This document shows, piece by piece, positions 56,191 to 64,000 of a stretch of 64,000 bases of DNA. The stretch covers positions 25,190,754-25,254,753 of the forward strand of contig OZ020520.1 in NCBI GenBank assembly GCA_963971425.1, given 5' to 3'. Origin of the DNA: Bryoerythrophyllum caledonicum. Its lineage: Eukaryota; Streptophyta; Bryopsida; Pottiales; Pottiaceae. The position numbers were made by a program, and so were the translations under genes. The notes beneath the pieces were generated by a model. That model had not been told where the DNA came from. It saw only the letters and a list, made by a program, of their open reading frames with translations, and ran no database searches. Within the stretch, counting starts at the first letter, position 1; each line of letters opens with the position of its first letter.

Positions 56191-57446
56191 GGTTAAATTT
56201 GGTGTGGTATGAGTTGGGTAGTCTGGGAGAGGGGGAGGTATGACGGAGTAGTTTAATGTGTTGTTGTCATAGTTTAATTTTGACCATTTTTTACTTTTGT
56301 TTACGGGGGTTTGTATGGGTGTTGGTGGGGCCGGTTTTGTGTATGGTCGTTGTATGTCTAGATTGTCTGTTATGGAGGTAAGTTCCGCAAGTTGTTCTAG
56401 GGAGCCCAGGTTTTGATTTTGATGATGGACGCATAGTATTTGTAATGTAGATGGCTCTATTCGGGGTTTTTTTAGCTCGGGTGGGATATTAGGTTCTTCG
56501 TATGGTATTGTGTCTGCTTCGAATAATGCAATGATGTGGGAATCTGGGAATGGGTTTGAATGTTGGTTGTTGTTTTGGTACCAATTGTTGTTCGGTGTGA
56601 CGATGATTGTTTTTGTGTTATTTGGATCGTGTTTGGCGGCAAGTCTAGCCCAATGTATGGCTTGTTCTATGTCTTTCTCGTTGTGGGGGTGAGCTATTCC
56701 ATTTCCGATCCATTTGTGTTCAAAGGCCTTGCCTAGGGATCCAAATATTTTGTCTCTTTTGTACGGTGAGTAGAATTTATTTAGTTTGGTAGGACATGTG
56801 ATCGGGGAGGAAAAGTATGAGTGTTCGATGTTAAAGGATGATATTAGTGAGTCTAAAATGGGGGTGGGTATTGTGTATTGCGCATTTTTGAGGGGGTCAG
56901 TTTTTGGTATTCGATATTTATATCTTTGGTAGAGCCATATTAGTTCGGTTTCAAAGGGTTGGGTTGTTGGTTCAATGTTTGTAGGGGATTGTAATTTTGT
57001 ATGATATTGGTTCCATAACCATTGGAGCCGGGTAATGGGTATGGTGTGTAGATGTCAGCCGTTTTCTTCGTATAGATGTGCTTGATTGTTATCTATTTGA
57101 ATTGTGTTTGAGGATGTAAGGATATCATTTTTGGGGTTGCATTCTGTTGTGTAGATGCTTAAGAGTGGGATAATTATGGGTGGCGTTACGGACCTTGAGT
57201 CTGAGGATTGTTCTTGTGGATGGTGGGCAAGGATGATATCTGAGTATATTTTGTTTTGGATCTTTTGGTAGTATTGTTTTAATTTTTCAGTGTTATGTGT
57301 GGAGGTATTGGTGTCATGCCGTGGAAAAAGGTCTCTTTGGGGGAGCCATTTATTGTATGTATTATCATTGTGTTGCCATTGGCATAGATATTTTGTGTAG
57401 GTATTTTGTATGTTATTTGTGTCTGTGTGTTGGATATGTTTATGGT
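56191..57446 (-). pseudogene. LINE ORF2 segment between RT and RNase H, function unknown
   Basis: About 400 codons in the RNase H frame with one TGA near 57055. Recognisable protein text includes EKDIEQAIHWARLAAKHDPN, then TKTIIVTPNNNWYQNN and FPDSHIIALFEADTIPYEE. I know no LINE domain with these motifs. The segment is longer than the usual RT-RNase H connection. Confidence 0.5.
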
Positions 57447-60058
57447 TTATGATATTATTAATGGGGTATGTGGTAGGGTTTTTGGGGATGTATTTTGGGG
57501 GGCGGGGGTGGTATGTATGTGGAGGGTTAGGGGGATTGGTTGGTGTGGGAATATTTCTTGGGATGATGTTATTGTTGAGGGTGATGAATGGACCTTAAGT
57601 GTATGAGAGTATGGGTGTATGTTGCAAGGAGTATGACATATAGTGGGGCATGTTATGTGGCAAAATAGTTGTTTAGCAACACTTAGGGCACTCTTTATTA
57701 GTTTAGATGGGGTGAAGTGGTAGGTTTTGAAGTCCTCATTGTTCATGATGTGTGTACCGTTAGGTAAGGTAATTTGGTTTAGTTCAAAATTATTTTTTAA
57801 GAGGAGTTTTTGTAGAAGCTTTTGGGAGAGTTGGGCATTGAGTGTGTTATGATTTAATGTTTCTTGGCGCCATAGTATTTCTAGTGTTGTAGGATTAGTG
57901 AGGAAGTTCGGGAGCGTATTTATAAGGTGGGCTTTAGCTATATGTTTTAATAAGAAGAATGTTCGTGTTATTGGTGATCTTATGCAGTCACTTTTTTTAA
58001 TTCTCGGTATGTTTTCAGCGCCACCATATTGGGCAAGGACATAGTGAGTTAATCCATTATATATTTTCCCAAGTCTTCCTTTATCGTTTAGAGCATTTTG
58101 CAGTTGTTCGCCTATACATCGGAGGTATGCGTTTTTTAGGGAGAAAGCTTCAAGTCCAAATAGGTTATGTGGTAGTTGGGTTATTGCGTTTGACATACAT
58201 TTTGGTAATCCACATATGGTTTTTTGTATGGCTATTATTTTTTGATCAAGTTTTTTAATAGCTGGCATAGAGTATGGTACACCGTAGAAACTGTATGCCA
58301 CACCTGGGCGTAGTACGGTATCAACCATTTTTATTTTTTGTTTCATGGTGGCTGGGCATGTTGTTAGTTCTTTGCATTGTTTGATGAGCTTTGTGGTTGT
58401 AGTGTGGATTTGGATTTTCCATTTTAGTGAGGGAACAAGATTTGTACCTAGGTATATGTATGGTTCGTTTTGGTGTAGTATAGGGATTGGTTGGTTGTGG
58501 TAGTAAATGTTAGAGGTTTGCATTAGGGCTTTGAAAGTGGTAGGGTTCAATTTAGATTTGTTTGGGCATCCGGTAGCGGCACATTTTGGAACTCCCACAT
58601 CCATGCCAGCCCATTTACAATATCTATCAATTTTATGGAGTTGTATTTGGATTGATTTGATTTTGTTAGTTATGGTGGCTAGGTCATCTGCGTATGCGGC
58701 GGAGTTTATTGTGACTTGTGATGTGCCGAAAGTATATCCATTATTGCCTCTTTCTAGCCATCTAAGTAGTGGTTCTAAAAATATAATAAATAGGTATGGG
58801 CTGAGGGTGTCCCCTTGTATAGTTCCTCTTTGGATGGGTATAGGTTTTGTTTTCCCAAAGTGTTCGCCGATATAGCAAGTAGATGATTGGGAATAGATGT
58901 TTCCAACAAGTGTAGTTGCATCTTTTGGGTAACCAAGGTCCATCATTATTGCTAGAAGCCTGGCATGATCAATTGAGCCAAAGGCATTTTTGAAGTCCAC
59001 GTATAGTATGTATATATCTTGGTTAGTAAATTTTGCGTCTTCTAATGCCGCTATTATAGTTTGTATTTGCCGTGCGGTACTTCTCTCCGCTCTAAATCCT
59101 TCTTGACTATCATGTAGGATTTTGAATTTTTCACCGTATGAGGATAGTATGTGGGTCAGTGTACTAGTAAAGAGCTTATATATTGTGTTAGCTAGTGCAA
59201 TTGGTCTATGATTGGGTAGCATGGATGGAGCCTTTTTTTTGTATATGGAAATTGTTGTACTAATTTTCCATGAATTTGGTATTTGTTTTTGTTTATAGCA
59301 GTGAGAAAAGAATAGGAATAGTAGTTTATGAAATCTTGAAGGCATGTTTTTGAGTATTGAGTTTGGTATGCGGTCAGGGCCTGGGGCTTTATTATTTCCA
59401 AGATTTTGGAGGCATGTGTCGTATGTGGCTCTGTTGAGGTATTATGTAGTGGAATTTCTGGTTCGCCCCGTTTGTCAAGGGTATATCCGTCCAGGTCGTG
59501 CCAAGGGTATTGGCGTATTGCACATGTGCATTCTATTGTATGTTGTGGCTGGTAATTACATGTTGGTACTGTTGGTCTATTGGTTTTTGTTTGTTGGTTG
59601 AATATTTCATTCGCAATGTCTTCGGGGCTAGTTAGAATATTATTATATTGATCTTTGATACAATCCATTGGTGGGGATTCAAGGTTTTTAAAGATTTTTT
59701 TGTTAATTTTTTTGGGGCTGATTTCATATAGTTGTCTGTATTTTGAGATGGCTTTTATAATGTTTTCTTTTGTATATTTTGTGATTATTTTCCGGGCTTG
59801 TATGTTGGCATTTTTTGCAATTATCGCAATATCTTTTATCCATGTATCGTGGGGAAGGTCCGGAAGCGGCGGGGTAGGGATTTGGATGTGTTGTATAGTT
59901 AGTAGTTCGTTGTGTATGGGGTGGTTACGCCATTGAGGGTTGTTTTTTACAATTCTAATGGTTTTACGTATGGTATGGTATGTGGTTAAGTGTTGTTTCC
60001 AAGTTTTAGAAAGTTTGCGGGGTAGATATCCGCCTTGTTGAGAGGTTCTGTTTGTCAT
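57447..60058 (-). pseudogene. LINE reverse transcriptase domain
   Basis: The N-terminal part (60058 to about 59440) and the core (59345-57447) are in different frames; GNNKAPGPDRIPNS, the classical LINE RT block, lies in the core frame upstream of its first Met. Then come NHRPIALANTIYKLF, GFRAERSTARQIQTI, YVDFKNAFGSIDH, GTIQGDTLSPYLF and the catalytic AAYADDLA (about 58690). The copy is broken by the frameshift but the conserved blocks are intact. Confidence 0.9.
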
Positions 60059-60199
60059 TTGGGGTATTGGGTGTGCTCTACAAGTTTGTTCTAGTGTATC
60101 AGAGATTTTATTGATGAGTTTGTCTAGAGAGTGGCATGCTTCTTGCCATTGTGCTTGTGTTAATTGACTATTGATTTCAAGAGTGTTTATGAGGGAGTC

Positions 60200-61090
60200 T
60201 ATTTGTACGGTGTTTTCTTCGAAGAATTTTGTGTTGAATTTTTCTATGTTGGTTTTTGGAATGGGGTTGAGTATGCGTATGGTGTCTTTGTTTGGGATTG
60301 TAGGAGTTCTACTAATTAGTGTGTTATTTGGGATGTGCAGTTGTACGGGTGAGTGGTCCGAATTGAGAATAATATCTTTGTTTGTTGTGGAGGTGTATTG
60401 TGTGTTGTTGTTTGTATTTATATAGAAACCATCTATTAGACTCCAATCACTATAATTGTAGCCACCTTGTTTAGAGAATTGTGTATCGGTATTGATGTAA
60501 GTGAAGTTTAAGTTTTCTGTGAAGCGGCGCCATTGGTAATCAATGTTTTGAAGGGGGGTGTGATGGTTTCCATTTTGGCGGCCAATTAGCGCTATGTCTC
60601 TATTGAAGTCTCCACATAATAGGTATGTATGATTGGGATGATTATTAATATGGGTTGTAATAGTGTTTGTATATCTAAGAGAAATCTAGTATCTTCGGGA
60701 TGGGATGGCATATACATGTGAAAGATTAAGCACGATTGTAGTGAGTGATTAGTGATTTTAATTATTTGAATGTATGGTGATATGTGCATTGGGGTAGGGA
60801 TTTTGTTGATGTTGCCGGGGAATGTATATTTTTTGTGTATTAATGTAAGGAGGCCACCGCGGCCCGGTGTGTATGGTCTCCTTTGTTGCATGCATCTTGT
60901 AAGTGCATGTGTATTATTAAAGATGAGTTTATAGTCTTGAAATATATTTTGTATATATTTTGTAGATTTTGTGGCAGTTAGTTTTGTTTCTTGTATAACT
61001 ATGAGGGCCGGTGGTGTGTCTGTGTTTTCGACTAGAGTTTGTAAGGTAGGAAGGGCAGTGTTTAGTGAAGAGGCATTCCATGTGATTATG
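60200..61090 (-). pseudogene. LINE APE-type endonuclease domain
   Basis: On the minus strand: ITWNASSLN (start block), IVIQETKLT with the catalytic Glu, GRGGLLTLIHKKYTFPG, HMYMPSHPED, then after a frameshift YLLCGDFNRD with the GDFN motif, GGYNYSDWSLIDGFYIN and ILNSDHSPV with the SDH motif. This is the full set of APE-like endonuclease residues that nick the target. Confidence 0.88.
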
Positions 61091-61111
61091 TATGTATTTT
61101 CTTGGTTTGGT

Positions 61112-61744
61112 CTAATGTTTTGATTTTGATTTTGAGGAGGGATGTAGGAAAGAGGTGGGGGTGGGTGGGTGCGTGTATTCTGGTATAGGGTCTAGGCATT
61201 TTAGTGATTCATTTATGAGGTTGTTAGGGAGGTAAGGGAATTTTAGTTTTATTATATCATTTGAGGGTGGTATGTCTTGACTATGTAAGAAGTCGTATAG
61301 TCTTTTATGTATTGAGTTCTCATGGTTTATAATATTTTGGTTGTCTATTAGGAATTCAGTATAGGGGTGTGGAGTGTAAATGTGTCGTTCTGGTGGGTTT
61401 TGTAAGGTTAGTAAGGTTTGTAGGAGTGTATTAGTCCATGTAATTGTGTTCCAATTTTGTGGATTTAGAAGTTGGGTATATTCATCTATGTTTGGATGAG
61501 TAGTGATTATTAGTGCATATAAGATGTGGGGTGGTGGATGCGTATTTTTTTGTTGTATGTATTGGACAATGTTTGGGTGGGAAGTGTTGTGTATGTGGTG
61601 TAATGTATGTGTGTTTTTTAGAAATGGTGCGAAGGGTTTTGCAATGTGTTCATATTCTGGTTGGAGTTTTATGGTATTAGGTATAAAGTAGATTTTGGCA
61701 TTTTTCTTATGTGATGTATGATGTCTTTTTAGTATATTGGGCAT
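61112..61744 (-). CDS. LINE ORF1 protein
   Basis: 210 residues from ATG 61744 directly behind the 2A-like motif, ending in PSSKSKSKH. Rich in His, Pro, Thr and Asn; no RRM or CCHC knuckle was recognised. Its end overlaps the start of the endonuclease frame by a few codons in another phase, so ORF2 is reached by a shift or by reinitiation. Confidence 0.6.
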   Translation of the reverse strand: MPNILKRHHTSHKKNAKIYFIPNTIKLQPEYEHIAKPFAPFLKNTHTLHHIHNTSHPNIVQYIQQKNTHPPPHILYALIITTHPNIDEYTQLLNPQNWNTITWTNTLLQTLLTLQNPPERHIYTPHPYTEFLIDNQNIINHENSIHKRLYDFLHSQDIPPSNDIIKLKFPYLPNNLINESLKCLDPIPEYTHPPTPTSFLHPSSKSKSKH

Positions 61745-61789
61745 GGGTCCCGGGTTGGTTTCAATGTCTCCTCCTAGAAGTAGTAGAAG
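61745..61789 (-). other. 2A-like ribosome-skipping motif
   Basis: The codons read LLLLLGGDIETNPGP, then ATG of ORF1 follows in frame. D-(V/I)-E-x-N-P-G-P is the invariant 2A signature: the ribosome fails to link the final Gly-Pro and continues. The frame stays open for about 30 codons upstream without an ATG before a TAA, so the original start is probably lost or shifted. Confidence 0.75.
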
Positions 61790-61960
61790 TTTGTGGTATA
61801 TATGTTTAGTGGTGTATTTTAAAGGCTTTATTGTATTATTAATGACTTGTTGGTTTGGGGGTAGGTGGATGTTTGTATTTTATGGGTGTACCGCATGTGT
61901 AACAGATTAAAAGGATGAGGACTGAGTAGAGCTCCGAGTTTTGTGGTGAGGGGAGTGGAG

Positions 61961-64000
61961 GGACTTAGTCTTAGAAACCAAACATTCGAATAGTAACAGG
62001 TGGCTGGAGTTGTTGTGGAGCTTTTGTTTGTGGTGGAGCTGAGGCTAGTCTGGATGTTTGCAAGAGCTGCGTGAGAGATTGGAGAAGTTGGAGAGGGCTC
62101 TTACCGAGATCTGTGTTGATACGTTCACAAAGAGTGATAGATGTACTAGATCTGAGGTGGTAAGGTGCTGAAAGCGGGGATACCAACGTTGGAACTCAGA
62201 TCTAAGCTTGCAGGTATACCTCTAAGTGGCGTAATCCTCCCAGATCTGATCTCCGTAGTCTTAATCTGCATATTTCTAACAGTCGCTCTACCTCCCCAAC
62301 CCACACAAGCAACACTCAACATTGAAGACCCACATCCCACACACAAGATAGAGCTGCCCTACGATAGCTACGTCACTCACGCCTCAACAACAACACCAGT
62401 GATAAGCTTTTCTCTTCCTTCCATTGTTTGCACCAGATTCATTTACTTTCCTTGCACATTATACATTTGCTCTCATTTGCAATCACTCATTAGAAACACC
62501 TTGCTTAGTGGATCCCTTAGACAACACAACACATACAATAGATGCACAGTATATCGTACTAGATTAAAAAATTTTGCAAAATTACATTGTGTGCGGAAGC
62601 GCTGCCAAAAATATTGCAGATCTACACAGATCACACATCTTCGCACGCATCTACTCGGGATCTGCACCAACATTGAAAGCCCACTCATCAGCTGCAGCAA
62701 CGATACAAGATCTGGAGAAAGGCAGCGACAGGAGAACAACAGACAAACAACAACGCTACAACAGCAAACACCACACAAGCAAGCAAGATCAAAAGCAAGG
62801 ACACAGAACGAGGTAAGCACTCTCACAGATCCATCATTTCTGTTTGCAAACCCCCCTTCCTTACTCTCCCCCTCCTCTCCCAATTCTATTGATCTCACCC
62901 CCCCCTCCCGCTATCCTATCCCTTCCCCTTCCCCCTCTCTCTTCTCCTCCCCCCCTCTCAACTCCCTCATAGCCCGCACTCTTCCCTGGCTTATTAAAAT
63001 CCGCACCAGACTCACAGCTCCTCCCTGCCTCGGAGACCCCAGACCTTCCCCCCATCCCGCAAGCACTCAATCAACCAGTAGCATCACTCCCCCTCCCTCC
63101 CCTAGAAAAATCTGTAGTTCTCTCCTCCCCACGAACCCTAAAAAATACGCCCCTACCAAAATCCCTCTCCCACCTCGACACAGAAACAGCTCACCCTCCC
63201 TAGTAACACCCCGAACCAACAACGCTCACTACCCCAGTCTGACCCATACATACACACAAACAGATAGGATAAATTTCCCGCAGACTAAACCAAGAAACCT
63301 CCCACAGTCACACGCTGAGAAAGGACACCCTGCAGAACCTGAGTTCCGTGAGAAAAAATACCTCCCGCCGACAGAATCTACGCGCCGACTCCCCCTGCTC
63401 CGATCCCGTCTCCCCCTGCTCCGATCCCGTAGACAGAACCCCCACAGTACAAACCGAACCCTGCGAAAACAAATAAGACGTCCACCCTCCCAAAAACTAC
63501 ACCCGCACCGGCCCCCCCTGCTAAAACCCCGTAGATAGAACCCCCACAGCAAAAGTTCAACCCTAGGAATAGAAACAGGACACCCTCCCTCCCCGAAACT
63601 AAACCCGCGCCGATCCCCGCTGCTCCAAACCCGTTGACAGAACCTTCACAGCACAAACTCAACATTGCGAACAGAAACTGGACGCCCCCCCCTCCTGAAA
63701 TTAAACCCTGTGTCCCCGATCTCATCCACCCTCTCAGTCGCTGCGTCTCTGCTATCACCTACCCTCTCCCTCCAGACAGACACTCAAATCCCCCTGCCCC
63801 CCTTCATCACCCTCCTTTCACAAGCTACGCCCACTCCCTCCCCTATCCCGACCTCACCTCCCCCAGCCGCTCCTAAGCAACTCACTGCACCTCCCCCACC
63901 TGATTCCCCCTCCCCACCCTCACTCTACCCTCGACCAACCCCACTATCTCCCTCAACCTCTCCCCCGCACTCACAGAATAACCCTCAACCACTCTCACCC
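61961..64000. other. C/T-rich DNA with a roughly 102-bp tandem repeat; no gene recognised
   Basis: From about 62250 the plus strand is increasingly C-rich and G-poor; from 62820 it is almost pure C/T/A. A 457-codon frame (62165-63538) is low-complexity Ser/Pro/Arg/Thr. At about 63399-63720 a roughly 102-bp unit containing CCGTAGACAGAACCCCCACA recurs at 63428, 63529 and 63631. A good donor (GAG|GTAAGC) stands at 62812. It could be the 5' region of a gene or another element running off the window. Confidence 0.4.

Larger units (their letters stand above)
54465..61960 (-). mobile_element. Non-LTR retrotransposon (LINE) with 2A, APE endonuclease, RT, RNase H and a PD-(D/E)xK-like C-terminus
   Basis: Read on the minus strand: 2A-like motif (61789-61745), ORF1 (61744-61112), APE endonuclease (about 61085-60200), RT (about 60058-57447), an unassigned segment, RNase H, a zinc-knuckle and C-terminal domain to 54716, a 3' UTR with a hairpin and a TTC-type tail. 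Frames break at about 60650, 59440 and 57450, and there is a TGA near 57055, so the copy is inactive. The sense strand is poor in G throughout. The combination of APE and a C-terminal endonuclease-like domain recalls the Dualen/RandI group described from green algae; the affiliation is inference. The 5' limit is approximate and no target duplication was found. Confidence 0.88.

Noticed and set aside
62165..63538. 457-codon plus-strand frame
   Set aside because: Low-complexity Ser/Pro/Thr/Arg text produced by C/T-rich DNA; no domain and its end is made of tandem repeats.
63378..63758. Minus-strand frame with 34-residue internal repeats rich in Gly
   Set aside because: It is the translation of the 102-bp DNA repeat; the period being a multiple of three makes it look like a protein.

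Overview
The window looks like nuclear DNA of a land plant. It carries spliced genes with GT-AG introns of about 80-800 bp: a CBL-interacting protein kinase, a KORRIGAN-type endoglucanase fragment, a dirigent protein, a clan-71 P450 relic, plant F-box proteins and a Fes1/HspBP1 co-chaperone. These sit in AT-rich intergenic DNA full of transposon debris. A dirigent protein together with a retroelement carrying a cytosine methyltransferase and a 2A-bearing LINE makes me lean to a non-flowering lineage (bryophyte, lycophyte or fern grade). That is inference only.

Layout. 1-1.2 kb: palindromic tandem repeats. 1.9-7.5 kb: a ten-exon decayed gene ending in a DNA amino-methyltransferase-like (N4/N6, beta-class order) domain, broken by three in-frame TAG codons. 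8.5-8.7 kb: chromodomain relic of a chromovirus. 9.3-10.6 kb: intact single-exon F-box gene with a TATA box. 11.6-12.2 kb (-): frameshifted P450 pseudogene. 13.4-14.9 kb: 5' half of a GH9 membrane endoglucanase, truncated. 15.2-27.0 kb: a Ty3/gypsy-type element. 28.5-30.9 kb: Fes1-like gene. 32.3-34.4 kb: gene with a duplicated F-box-LysM module. 35.5-40 kb: MITE-like elements. 40.2-44.2 kb: decayed MULE with long GC-rich terminal inverted repeats. 45.4-50.5 kb: CIPK gene with 12 coding exons. 50.8-52.5 kb: more MITE-like repeats. 53.4-53.9 kb: dirigent gene. 54.5-62 kb (-): long non-LTR retrotransposon. 62.2-64 kb: strongly C/T-rich DNA.

The most striking object is the 15.2-27.0 kb retroelement. 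One reading frame runs from gag through protease, a complete-looking C5-cytosine DNA methyltransferase, reverse transcriptase, RNase H and integrase to a terminal PHD finger. In-frame stops lie exactly at the gag/protease, protease/methyltransferase and methyltransferase/RT junctions; the last is a UAG followed by a perfect CARYYA readthrough context. Three further stops lie inside the integrase and must be damage. The 5' leader holds a captured fragment of mitochondrial ATP synthase beta and a roughly 20-bp GATACCC minisatellite. The terminal repeats are arranged abnormally, with the coding core inside an LTR followed by an intact 602-bp LTR.

The second object of interest is the LINE. It has a 2A-like ribosome-skipping motif at the start of ORF1, an APE endonuclease, RT and RNase H, a C-terminal PD-(D/E)xK-like region, and a 3' hairpin plus TTC tail. 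The ordinary host genes (kinase, co-chaperone, F-box, dirigent) are unrelated neighbours; I see no operon-like logic among them.
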